Origin: a bacterium
GTDB lineage: Bacteria > Planctomycetota > Planctomycetia > Kolteriales > Kolteriaceae
Assembly (NCBI GenBank): GCA_019748235.1
Contig: JAIEPU010000050.1
Span: 1-47,065, forward strand
Length of the DNA: 47,065 bases
Reading direction: 5' to 3'
Part shown: positions 34,510 to 42,808 of the stretch, in pieces
Numbering within the stretch: position 1 is the stretch's first letter
How the letters are laid out: each line of letters begins with the position of its first letter
Notes under the pieces: model-generated
What the model was told of the DNA's origin: nothing
Seen by the model: only the letters and a program-made list of their open reading frames with translations
Database searches by the model: none
Position numbers and translations under genes: made by a program

Positions 34510-35697
34510 TTACGTCGCCATGAAGCCTTTGACTTCGTCGAGGAACGGGACGTCTGAGGCACGGAGATCAATTTCATTCGGGCTTTGGACGCCCAGTCCG
34601 ATCTTCACGGCATGGCGAACGAATGGAATCTGCCAGACCGATCGCTTCATGATCCGCTCTTCGCATCCAAGTTGCTTGAGCACGGCCACTCCGACGACAT
34701 CAGCCGCCACGCGATCCCGACTGGCCACGACGACTTTCGCCGCAGCCTCGTCACCATGCGAAGGGCCGCCGAAGACGAACGATTTGGTCCCATCCAGAAT
34801 GTTGAGAGCAGGGCGAAGGCCGAGATTCAGTTCGGCGATCTTCGCCACGAAAGGATAAATCTTGTTATCTTCCTCCGCCTGATCCTTTCGAATCCCGCGG
34901 CGGCGTCGCGAATTCTTCTGTTCGAGGGCGTGAACGCCTAGCTGATCTCCCAAGCTTCGATCCCCCGAATATTCACGGTGGAACTCGATTCGCGTTCGGT
35001 GGTGCGACATCCCGACGAACGCTTTCATGGCCATCGTGAACCATGCCTGGAAGTGCGTCTTTATCACCGGCACGTTTACGACGTGATCGACCGAGAAGAG
35101 AAGCTGAGCAAGCTCGTAACCGTTCGGCCAATGCTTGGCGAGTTCCGGCTTCATTTTCCGCCAACGCGGCGTGTCCTTTTGAATGCCGAGATCGGCATAT
35201 TCTCGTTCCGCTTCCTCGAACCCGATCGCCATGACCGGAGCTTTCGTGTCTGACTTCGCTTGTTCAACCGCTTCAATGTGCCCGACGGCTTTCATCACGT
35301 CGACGGTTTTCGGAGTCGCCTCGGAGAAGAGGGGGGAGAAGCATCGATCACTTACCAGAATTCGGCGCGGTCCCCGTGTGTTGACGAGCTTGATGACCGC
35401 GTACAAGACCTCTGGGTCGGTGGTGGTCGGATTGATGGCAGCGCCGGTGACGTTCGGTTTAATCAGAACGGTTTGACCTTCCTTGATGAAATCGATCCCT
35501 CCAGAGAGCTCCACTGCTTTGGTGACGGCGTCGGCCATACTGGATCCGCGAGCGATTCCGACCTGCGCCTTTTGGCCGATCGGTGTATCGATTCGCGTCG
35601 GCTTGGCATCTTCCGCATGGAGCTTACCGATCGAGGGCGCAAGAATACCCCCCGCAGCAAGGCCGGTCGATGTCAAAAGAAAGTCACGTCGTTGCAT
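34510..35697 (-). CDS. DUF362 domain protein with twin-arginine signal
   Basis: A 395-aa protein. It starts M-Q-R-R-D-F-L-L-T-S-T-G-L-A-A-G-G, a twin-arginine-type signal (R-R-D-F-L), so it is likely exported folded. The DUF362 region spans about 45-380: I-G-I-A-R-G-S-S, V-L-I-K-P-N-V-T-G-A near 85, V-L-V-S-D-R-C and K-T-H-F-Q near 215. DUF362 proteins occur near iron-sulfur ferredoxin-like or uncharacterised metal proteins; the function is unknown and no CxxC cluster is visible here. It lies 94 bases downstream of the five-heme cytochrome on the same strand, which suggests a shared redox process (inference). Confidence 0.85.
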   Translation of the reverse strand: MQRRDFLLTSTGLAAGGILAPSIGKLHAEDAKPTRIDTPIGQKAQVGIARGSSMADAVTKAVELSGGIDFIKEGQTVLIKPNVTGAAINPTTTDPEVLYAVIKLVNTRGPRRILVSDRCFSPLFSEATPKTVDVMKAVGHIEAVEQAKSDTKAPVMAIGFEEAEREYADLGIQKDTPRWRKMKPELAKHWPNGYELAQLLFSVDHVVNVPVIKTHFQAWFTMAMKAFVGMSHHRTRIEFHREYSGDRSLGDQLGVHALEQKNSRRRRGIRKDQAEEDNKIYPFVAKIAELNLGLRPALNILDGTKSFVFGGPSHGDEAAAKVVVASRDRVAADVVGVAVLKQLGCEERIMKRSVWQIPFVRHAVKIGLGVQSPNEIDLRASDVPFLDEVKGFMAT

Positions 35698-35790
35698 GGT
35701 TACTCACTCCCTCGGCCGGCAATCGGAACTCTGCCCTTCGTCGAGCGCCACCCTCAGAAACATCCCTGACCACTCCGCCCGTGGAAACGA

Positions 35791-36591
35791 CTATTTCGTC
35801 GCCTTCGTTGCAGAGGCTGTTGATTTCGCTTTGATCTCAGTTACGAACGCATCAATCTTATTCACCAGTCCCTTCACTTCGTCATCGGTGAGCGTTTTTG
35901 AACCGTGAATCAAATCAGAGGTAGTACCTCGAATCTCTCCTAAGGTTTTTTCCAGTGGTTCGGGAACGCGCGTTTCGCTCTCGGGATGTTTCTTCTGCCA
36001 ATCGAGAATGGCGGCCCACATCTTGTCCTGGGCATCGGTCAGCGAAGCGTACAAAGGCTCCTTCTGCTTGTACGTCCGATGGCACTCCGAACAGACGAGC
36101 GTCAAACTGAATTCCGCAGGTGGATTGCCGACGTCATGATTTCCGTGGCAATCGACGCAAAGCGGGTAACGGATATTGAGTTTCTTTTGGTGGTTCCAAG
36201 CATGGGGGCCGGAGGAAAGAGACTTGTACTGATCTTCGTGACAAGATTGGCACTTCTCGAGATGTGCACTCAATTTGGTTCCAATGAATCCTTCAGAGGT
36301 GTGAGCCTTGGCGTCGTCCTTCAAATTACCCCCGTGACAGTCGTGGCACGAGATGTTCGCAACCCGATCATGCACACTGTGGGCGAAGGTATGAACAGCC
36401 TCGGTCAACTCGCGCCCCGCTGTCAGATGGCAGCGAACGCAATTCGTTTGCTCGACTGGGACGGGCTGACTGGGAACGGCTTTCGTTTCGGCCGCATGAA
36501 CCGGTGAGTGGCGGCTGCTGATGACAACAACAGATCCGAGTGCGCCAAATACCAAAGCGAGAGCTGAGTAAATGTAAACACGGGCCCGCAT
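35791..36591 (-). CDS. Exported five-heme c-type cytochrome
   Basis: A 266-aa protein. The start is at the ATG at 36591, with GGAAGGA upstream, beginning a signal/anchor segment (about 5-25). Five C-x-x-C-H heme sites are visible: C-V-R-C-H (51-55), C-H-D-C-H (82-86), C-Q-S-C-H (114-118), C-V-D-C-H (145-149) and C-S-E-C-H (167-171). The C-terminal 90 residues are helical and Lys/Thr-rich with no further site. Layout and spacing resemble the NapC/cytochrome c554-type group, though I cannot assign the subclass. It probably transfers electrons in the periplasm, attached by an N-terminal helix. The next gene on this strand is the DUF362 protein. Confidence 0.93.
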   Translation of the reverse strand: MRARVYIYSALALVFGALGSVVVISSRHSPVHAAETKAVPSQPVPVEQTNCVRCHLTAGRELTEAVHTFAHSVHDRVANISCHDCHGGNLKDDAKAHTSEGFIGTKLSAHLEKCQSCHEDQYKSLSSGPHAWNHQKKLNIRYPLCVDCHGNHDVGNPPAEFSLTLVCSECHRTYKQKEPLYASLTDAQDKMWAAILDWQKKHPESETRVPEPLEKTLGEIRGTTSDLIHGSKTLTDDEVKGLVNKIDAFVTEIKAKSTASATKATK

Positions 36592-36861
36592 GGGTCGAAT
36601 CCTTCCCCGCAACAAGAGAACGGCCTCAGGATGAAACGAATTGAGTCGTCGGTTCGAAATGCGCTATTGAAACCCTTCTCACGCAGATACTAAACCAGAT
36701 TACCGACGCCGTATAGTCCCGCTTTTTGACAAAATTCCTACGACCGACACAAGCGGGCGCCCTCTGTCTATCGGCAAAGTGACCCTTGGCCCGCCAATTC
36801 ATGTTCTACGCTTAACACGAGATGTTCTCGGAATTGTCACGCCGTTATTCATGGGTACCCG

Positions 36862-39834
36862 ATGGCTTTTCGACCCACACCAGATGCCGAACCCATTCCT
36901 GGGTACAGACTTCTGGAACGTCTCGGTGCCGGTGGGTACGGAGAGGTTTGGAAGGCCTCGGCGCCCGGCGGTCTTCATAAAGCAATCAAGTTCATCTATG
37001 GTCAGCTCGACGATTCCAGGGCCGGTCAAGAGATCAAGGCCCTCAATAGGATCAAGGGAGTCAGACATCCTTTCCTTCTGACTCTCGAACGGGTCGAGGT
37101 GATCGACGGGCAGCTTGTCGTCGTCACCGAACTCGCCGATGAAACACTCATCAGTCGATACGAATCCTTCCGACAGCAAAACCAAGCCGGCATTCCGCGG
37201 GATATCTTGCTGGCTTACATGCGCGATATTGCCGACGCTCTCGACTACATGGGGGAGAAGTTCGGGCTGCAGCATCTCGACATCAAGCCCGGAAACTTGC
37301 TGCTCGTCGGGGATCGAGTCAAGGTCGCTGATTTTGGACTGGTTAAGGATCTGCACGGGGACAACGTGACCGCGACGGGCGGTGTGAGTCCCGCTTATGC
37401 GGCATGTGAGTTCTTCGATGGGCGCATCAGCCGCTACAGCGATCAATACAGCCTGGCGATCGTCTATGCCGAGATGCTCACCGGCGTTCGTCCGTTCCCC
37501 GGAACGACGACCGTACAACTCGCGCTGCAGCACACGACCGGTCGGCCGATGCTCGATCCGCTACCGTTCCACGATCGTGCCATCATCTTACGCGCTCTTT
37601 CAAAAGATCCGAACGAACGTTTCCCATCCTGTAACGACCTCGTTCGTGCGCTGACGGATGCGCCAAAGCCGAAGAACGCTGACTTGACGCCGATGCCGAT
37701 CGATGACAGTCCCGAGGCGGCTGCCGTCGCGTGCACGGACGTGGTGACCGATTCGCCTCCGCCAGAACTCGACGCGCACACCACGGCGCACATGCAAACG
37801 AGTTCGCCGGCGCTTTGGCAATTGGCCAGTCCCGACCAGAAGGAAGAGAATCGAGAAACGACCTCCGTCCGTCCCACCCTCTTCATCAGCCTGGGCGGGA
37901 TCGGATGCGCAACGATCGACCATCTTCGCCATCGACTCTACGAGGCATTTGGAAGTCTCCGTGTCTTGCCGATGATTCGAACGATTGCGATCGACACCGA
38001 TCGTCAAGAGCTACGAGCCGCGACCGAACGCTCGACACCATCGCGACTCTCCTTTGATGACATCATTCAGATACCGCTGCAAAAGCCGGATCATTATCGG
38101 GCGAGATCGCGCGAGATTCTTCGCTGGCTGGACCGACGCTGGTTCTACGGCATACCCAAATCAACAGAAACCGAAGGACTCAGGCCGCTCGGACGTTTGG
38201 CATTTATCGACAATGCCGACCGGATTCGAAGTGTCCTGCGTGATGCGCTGATCGGTGTGGCGTCGACCGATCGAGATTCACTGACTAGCGTCCGCCGTTC
38301 GAACGATTCACCGGCCGTTGTCGTTGTCGGGTCTATTGGAGGTGCGACTGGAAGTGGTGCCCTCATCGATCTTGTCTACATGATTCGCGACCTGCTCGAA
38401 GAGCTTCGTCTTCCGACTAACGTCATTTCGACTTATTTACTTCATGCGACCAGTCCTAATCCGGCGCAGAAAGAAATCGCGAGAGCCAACGCATACGCGA
38501 CGCTGATGGAACTCAACCATACGCTCGATCCAACGGCGGACTATCCCGGCGAGCCGATGATCGGGATGGAACCACGAAGTCCGCAAGGAGAAGTGATTCG
38601 AAATTGTTACTTGGTTCATCTTGGAGAGGACTTGGATCGAGACGAAGCTGGTGATGCGACGAGTCTCGTAGCCGAATACCTCTATCGCGAGGCCGCGACG
38701 GCTTGGGGGCAGATTCTCGTCGAACATCGAAACGCGACGGAGCCTGCTCCTAATGAATCGCGGATGGAAGCAATGGTTCGAAGCTGTGGCTTCTATCGCC
38801 TGCAGTACCGAAAGCATGAGGTCGCGTCCCTCCTTTCGAACATTTGCTGCAGGCATATCCTTTCGCGATGGCACGGAGACATCGAGTCCATCCCAGAGGT
38901 CGAGGTCGATGAGAACGGACAAGGGGGATCAGCCTATCGCTCGCGATGGTTGAAAGAAATAGGGGAGAGTGAAGCGGTCGAGCTACTCGGTCGAGTAGAT
39001 CTGCAAGAGAAGAAAATACTGGTGCAGTTCGAAACGACCTCGGAAGGGGTACTCGACGGAGATCCGGAGCGGCATTGTCTTCGCAAGGCTCACGATGTCG
39101 TGATGCGATTCGGGCCAAAGGCGAAGGCGCCCGAAGTGGCAACCGCGATTCTTCGAGAACTGGATGTCTTAGTCGGATCGGGCTCGCTTCCGGCCGAACA
39201 ACGACTGGCGATGCAATCCCCCTTTGAAAAGCGAGTCTTCGAGATCTCTCATCAAATGGGGGAAGAGCAGTGCGCGAAAATTGAAGAGTGGGTTCGGACC
39301 ACGCTCGCGAATCCGCAACGACGTCTGAAGCCTGCCCTCGTCGCGACGGAATTGCTGGTCTATCGACTGCTTGCAAGAGTCGAAACGGCGCAGCGTTCAT
39401 TCGAAGAAGTACAGGCTCAGCGATGGAACCTCCGAGCGAAGCTCGCGGGCGAGGCAATACATTCCCTTTACCATCAAAAACAAAGAACGACGAAGCCGGT
39501 GACCATTGCGGAACTCCCCGAGCTCTGTCGATCGTACGTTCGTACCCGTATTGAGGAGCTCGCCCTCGAAAGTGTTATCGAAGCCTTTCGCACCGTGTAT
39601 CGTTTCGCCTGCGGTCTGCGGGAAAAGCTCGTCCAACTGAGACAAGCATGTGCCCAGCAGGTGGAAGCGTGGAAACAGTCGAGCGATCTCATTCAGGGGC
39701 AAGCGGTCAAAGAGAGCCGAAATTTGAACGGTCTCGAGCTACTCCCTGGCAAATCTCGAACGCCATGGGAAGCCGCCATTTTCCTCGTCAAGCATCTGTC
39801 GACGACTTCGTTCTTCGATGACCTGGATGATTGA
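36862..39834 (+). CDS. Ser/Thr protein kinase fused to a tubulin/FtsZ-like GTPase domain
   Basis: A 990-aa protein with no signal peptide or membrane helix, so cytoplasmic. Kinase domain at about 14-270: glycine loop L-G-A-G-G-Y-G-E-V (21-29), Lys43 in A-I-K-F, catalytic loop H-L-D-I-K-P-G-N (138-145), D-F-G (157-159), and later S-D-Q-Y-S-L-A. The catalytic loop has His-Leu-Asp instead of His-Arg-Asp, and the usual A-P-E is replaced by A-A-C-E. After a variable linker (about 271-335) is a tubulin-like nucleotide fold: G-G-I-G (345-348) and G-G-A-T-G-S-G (493-499), the analogue of the tubulin/FtsZ phosphate-binding G-G-G-T-G-S/T-G. It fits Pfam's Tubulin-like family (PF13809). The C-terminal 280 residues are mainly helical. 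The stop is six bases before the next gene. Confidence 0.88.
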   Translation: MAFRPTPDAEPIPGYRLLERLGAGGYGEVWKASAPGGLHKAIKFIYGQLDDSRAGQEIKALNRIKGVRHPFLLTLERVEVIDGQLVVVTELADETLISRYESFRQQNQAGIPRDILLAYMRDIADALDYMGEKFGLQHLDIKPGNLLLVGDRVKVADFGLVKDLHGDNVTATGGVSPAYAACEFFDGRISRYSDQYSLAIVYAEMLTGVRPFPGTTTVQLALQHTTGRPMLDPLPFHDRAIILRALSKDPNERFPSCNDLVRALTDAPKPKNADLTPMPIDDSPEAAAVACTDVVTDSPPPELDAHTTAHMQTSSPALWQLASPDQKEENRETTSVRPTLFISLGGIGCATIDHLRHRLYEAFGSLRVLPMIRTIAIDTDRQELRAATERSTPSRLSFDDIIQIPLQKPDHYRARSREILRWLDRRWFYGIPKSTETEGLRPLGRLAFIDNADRIRSVLRDALIGVASTDRDSLTSVRRSNDSPAVVVVGSIGGATGSGALIDLVYMIRDLLEELRLPTNVISTYLLHATSPNPAQKEIARANAYATLMELNHTLDPTADYPGEPMIGMEPRSPQGEVIRNCYLVHLGEDLDRDEAGDATSLVAEYLYREAATAWGQILVEHRNATEPAPNESRMEAMVRSCGFYRLQYRKHEVASLLSNICCRHILSRWHGDIESIPEVEVDENGQGGSAYRSRWLKEIGESEAVELLGRVDLQEKKILVQFETTSEGVLDGDPERHCLRKAHDVVMRFGPKAKAPEVATAILRELDVLVGSGSLPAEQRLAMQSPFEKRVFEISHQMGEEQCAKIEEWVRTTLANPQRRLKPALVATELLVYRLLARVETAQRSFEEVQAQRWNLRAKLAGEAIHSLYHQKQRTTKPVTIAELPELCRSYVRTRIEELALESVIEAFRTVYRFACGLREKLVQLRQACAQQVEAWKQSSDLIQGQAVKESRNLNGLELLPGKSRTPWEAAIFLVKHLSTTSFFDDLDD

Positions 39835-39840
39835 ATCGAG

Positions 39841-40365
39841 ATGGAAGTGTTGGCGGGTAAAGGGGGATTGTGGGGACTTCTCAATGAGTCAGCAGGATTT
39901 CAGGAGGTCGCATTACGACAAGAGTTGCCCGGGAGTATCCTCTCCGCGGTGACCGGCTCCTTTGATCACATCGATGCGGCATCCCTTTTCTTCGAGACTC
40001 ACTCCGGTATCACCGAAACAGTCAAACAGATCAAAAGGCTCATCGAGAAAGCGCGGCCAAGGCTATCCATGGCGGGAGGGGAACAACGTCTTATTCTCGG
40101 CGTTCCCAATAGTCCACCGGGACGATCGCTGCGCGAATTGGTCATTGCACAGATGCCTGCCGATTCGACATTACCTGTTGCGAGTCAGGGGGACGTCATC
40201 TTCTGCTTCGAGGCAAGTAATCTTCCGATCTCAAAAGTGGCCGAGGAAGTCATCGGCCATGAGGTCGCCTTCGTTCAAGTTGGCTCACGTTTGACGACGC
40301 GGTGTGATCTCAATCTTTCCATTCTTCCCCACGAGGACGCTGGGGCATCCCTTCTGCGGCGATAA
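39841..40365 (+). CDS. Small protein of unknown function, likely partner of the kinase-tubulin protein
   Basis: A 174-aa protein whose ATG lies six bases after the upstream stop, so the two are almost certainly co-transcribed. I recognise no domain. The protein mixes short helices and strands: a Gly/Leu start (L-A-G-K-G-G-L-W-G-L-L), a helical middle (T-E-T-V-K-Q-I-K-R-L-I-E-K-A-R-P-R-L), and a later alternating beta/alpha part with G-D-V-I-F-C-F-E-A and V-A-F-V-Q-V-G-S-R-L-T. No membrane segment or signal is seen. It could be a regulator, adaptor or substrate of the kinase; this is inference from position only. Confidence 0.75.
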   Translation: MEVLAGKGGLWGLLNESAGFQEVALRQELPGSILSAVTGSFDHIDAASLFFETHSGITETVKQIKRLIEKARPRLSMAGGEQRLILGVPNSPPGRSLRELVIAQMPADSTLPVASQGDVIFCFEASNLPISKVAEEVIGHEVAFVQVGSRLTTRCDLNLSILPHEDAGASLLRR

Positions 40366-40540
40366 GCACGCGGATCTTTCACCACGTTTGTTGAAAACAG
40401 AACCGAAGCTGCGTTGGAAGGTGAGAGGACGTCGCACCAGGAGTTGTCCTGATACGATGTCGTTAAGTTCGACCCTATCACAAATCGACAGGCAGAATGA
40501 TCGATATGAACATCTTTCGAGTTGGGTTTATTAATCGTGG

Positions 40541-41374
40541 TTACAAGCTTCGGTTATTCAGCTCAGGGATTCGCCGAGCGAGTCGCTTGAATCCCCATAC
40601 TGAAGTTAATCCGATGATGCTGGAAGAGATCATGATCACCGAAGACGACTCCGGCACGACCTGGAAGCTGATCGATGCAATCGCCACATCGGAGCTTAGG
40701 AGTGAGGTGATCTCATAATTCGCGGCCGTTGTTTTTCCGAGGATCGATGCAAGATAGGCCGCCGAATCCGGTCGGTCGAGAAAGAGTCCGATCGTTCCAT
40801 GCTCGTCCGCCCCGCCATGAGGATCTTGGCCTTGAATGAAGGCAGGGTGATTAGTCACGTCATTGACCTCGGTGCCGGCATCCCAAACATTTCGCCCAAA
40901 GATGGTGATCGTCTGCGGACCAACGAAATTGCCATTCGCATCGAAGAGGGCGAGCCCGCTCTGGTTTCCGAGGAATAAATCGTTCGACGGTACCACCATT
41001 CCGGCGTAATTCACGAATCGATCCATTGAAGGGTCCGCAACGTTGACGATGGTTGATGCGGAAGAGCCAGGGGTGAATGGAGAACCTCCCACCGAAGTTT
41101 GAACTCCATGTCCGCTGAACTGAGTGCTGATCTGTCCCAGATCCGCAAGTTCGGCAACCGCCTCGATACTTGAACTTGCTGAAGATCCCGCTGTGAACGG
41201 TTGGAACGAGCCGTCATGGAATCCGAACCAGATGGGAGAGAAGGCGAAACCTCCGTTTGGCTGTAAGCTTTGCACCGTGATCTTCACGGCATCGGCACTT
41301 AATGATGAGGGGATGAGAAGGCATGCAATGGCTGACCAAAGTCCAAAGACAGTCTGAATACGAGTCGCTCGCAC
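40541..41374 (-). CDS. Spondin-like-domain protein with PEP-CTERM-type anchor
   Basis: A 277-aa protein. The start is placed at GTG 41374, with AAGGAG eight bases upstream and a signal peptide directly after (F-G-L-W-S-A-I-A-C-L-L-I-P-S-S-L-S-A-D-A). The body (about 30-235) matches the spondin N-terminal-like fold: K-I-T-V-Q-S-L-Q-P-N-G-G-F-A-F-S-P-I-W-F-G-F-H-D (split across the first strands), repeated S-S-A-S-S/T segments, and D-P-H-G-G-A-D-E-H-G that may bind metal. The C-terminal 38 residues (240-277) are V-P-E-S-S-S, a hydrophobic helix, then K-R-L-A-R-R: a PEP-CTERM-type exosortase sorting signal with Ser in place of the last Pro. It should be exported and surface-anchored. Confidence 0.82.
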   Translation of the reverse strand: MRATRIQTVFGLWSAIACLLIPSSLSADAVKITVQSLQPNGGFAFSPIWFGFHDGSFQPFTAGSSASSSIEAVAELADLGQISTQFSGHGVQTSVGGSPFTPGSSASTIVNVADPSMDRFVNYAGMVVPSNDLFLGNQSGLALFDANGNFVGPQTITIFGRNVWDAGTEVNDVTNHPAFIQGQDPHGGADEHGTIGLFLDRPDSAAYLASILGKTTAANYEITSLLSSDVAIASISFQVVPESSSVIMISSSIIGLTSVWGFKRLARRIPELNNRSL

Positions 41375-41801
41375 GATGAATGCTCCTTGTTTGGGAAGAT
41401 GGAGGATGAGTCGAAAGACTGGAGGCGCGTCAGTCCATGCATAGGCGACGATCAGGTCGATACTGGTCGACACCATGGGGTGGGTTCAAATAAACGAGTG
41501 GCGGATCAGTTCTGTACGTTCAACAGAGAATTACCTCCCTCTGAAGTTAACGTTCGATCGCTCAAAAATGATGGTGTTTCGTGATCGATGCCATGCATCA
41601 ACCCGCTGGTCGGTTCATCACAACCAAGGTCGAAGACCAATAGAACCAATCAACCAGCAACGTGGTTCAATTGGCCGCAACAATCGACCCCTTAGTCGAT
41701 GTTCGTTTCCATTTGTTACAGTGATTCGTCAAAATCTTATTCTCTTGACGGCTTCGGCGTGCGGAGCAACCATTCACTGAATCGACGGAGTGAAAGAGTT
41801 A
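41375..41801. promoter_or_regulatory. Divergent region between spondin-like gene and second ECF sigma gene
   Basis: 427 bases holding the Shine-Dalgarno of the minus-strand gene next to 41374 and, on the other side, the leader of the ECF sigma gene. GGAG at 41787-41790 fits the ATG at 41802 better than the GTG at 41790. It could contain a shared ECF-dependent promoter; I could not identify a -35/-10 pair. No supported gene. Confidence 0.45.
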
Positions 41802-42422
41802 ATGACGCGGTCAAGTGATAGTTCAGCGGACGCAAAGACGAGAGCGGCTCAGGGTGTTGAGTGGTTATCCGAGCATGGCGATGCGCTATACGCTTATGCG
41901 CGATCCAGGGTGGGAAGGCGCGAATTGGCGGAGGACTTAGTCCAAGAAACATTTCTAGCGGCCGTCAAAGCGCCTGCCGGTTATCGCGGCGAGGCCTCGG
42001 TCCGAACGTGGTTGATTTCGATCCTAAGACGCAAAGTGGTCGATCACTATCGCAAGTCTTCGACGAGTCGAGAGACTGGCAATGAATCGTTTCGTGAATC
42101 GCAAGAGCATCAATCATCGTTCACGAGCAGCGGAAGATGGAAGAACGTTCCCTCCGTTTGGAAAACGCCTCCAGAGATTCTCGAGGATCGAGAGTTCTGG
42201 ATCATCTTTGAATCCTGCTTGTCCAAGTTGCCCAGTCCGCTTTCGGGTGCTTTCAAGCTTCGGGAACTGGACGGAATGGAAATTGAATCCATGAGGGAAG
42301 ATGATTCGACAAGTGCCGGAAATGTGCGCGTACGCCTGCATCGCGCCCGTCATTTTCTGAGGAGCTGTTTGGAAAAGAATTGGTTCAGAGATGGATCAGG
42401 AAAGCGAGCGAAGTCCTCATGA
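41802..42422 (+). CDS. ECF RNA polymerase sigma factor (second)
   Basis: 206 aa from the ATG at 41802. Region 2 contains L-Y-A-Y-A-R-S-R-V and E-L-A-E-D-L-V-Q-E-T-F-L-A-A-V (the -10/core binding helix). A variable Ser/Arg-rich linker (about 85-125) follows, longer than in the first sigma factor. Region 4 starts around L-P-S-P-L-S-G-A-F-K-L-R-E-L-D-G-M-E and ends V-R-V-R-L-H-R-A-R. The stop overlaps the next start as ATGA, a coupled sigma/anti-sigma arrangement. It differs from the sigma factor at 11423-12034 in sequence and partner, so they belong to different ECF groups. Confidence 0.93.
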   Translation: MTRSSDSSADAKTRAAQGVEWLSEHGDALYAYARSRVGRRELAEDLVQETFLAAVKAPAGYRGEASVRTWLISILRRKVVDHYRKSSTSRETGNESFRESQEHQSSFTSSGRWKNVPSVWKTPPEILEDREFWIIFESCLSKLPSPLSGAFKLRELDGMEIESMREDDSTSAGNVRVRLHRARHFLRSCLEKNWFRDGSGKRAKSS

Positions 42423-42715
42423 GCCGAAGATCTTGGCTTCATCGGATATTTGCCATGCGTTGTGATGATGCCGCCGAATTGATCTCGGCGAGTCTTGATG
42501 AAGAACTCTCGGCGTTCGACCGATTCACAATGAAAAGCCATCTTCTGCTCTGTCGATCGTGTTGCCGTTTTCGAAAGCAGTTATCGTTCTTACGATTGTT
42601 GATGCGCAAGACGCCAACATTGATCGTCGAGAATGAATCTCCACTTTCAATGGAGTGTCGTTCTCGAATCCAGCGAGCGATGACAGAGCGGAACAACGAA
42701 AATCAGGGTGATTGA
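42419..42715 (+). CDS. Zinc-finger (HC2-type) anti-sigma factor
   Basis: A 98-aa protein from the ATG at 42419, overlapping the sigma stop by four bases. Residues about 14-45 contain C-D-D-A-A-E-L-I-S-A-S-L-D-E-E-L-S and H-L-L-L-C-R-S-C-C, i.e. the H-x3-C-x2-C zinc site with an upstream Cys, as in small zinc-binding anti-sigma factors (zf-HC2). No membrane helix is present, so it is a soluble anti-sigma factor rather than the membrane type found with the first sigma gene. It would hold the ECF sigma inactive until a redox, metal or other signal. Followed by the terminator at 42748-42778. Confidence 0.88.
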   Translation: MSRRSWLHRIFAMRCDDAAELISASLDEELSAFDRFTMKSHLLLCRSCCRFRKQLSFLRLLMRKTPTLIVENESPLSMECRSRIQRAMTERNNENQGD

Positions 42716-42747
42716 CCAATTCCACGTTCTATGCAATCGGTTAAGCG

Positions 42748-42778
42748 GAAACGGATCGAGGTAGCCTCGATCCGTTTC
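42748..42778. terminator. Bidirectional terminator hairpin
   Basis: A perfect 14-bp stem (42748-42761 with 42765-42778) with a 3-base loop, between the anti-sigma gene (plus, ends 42715) and the PEP-CTERM-type gene (minus, ends 42809). On the plus strand a T run (ATTTTT) follows after four bases, and the minus side is AT-poor, so termination may be stronger for the plus-strand pair. Confidence 0.85.
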
Positions 42779-42808
42779 ATCGATTTTTCTGGATGAGTTT
42801 GTGACGCG

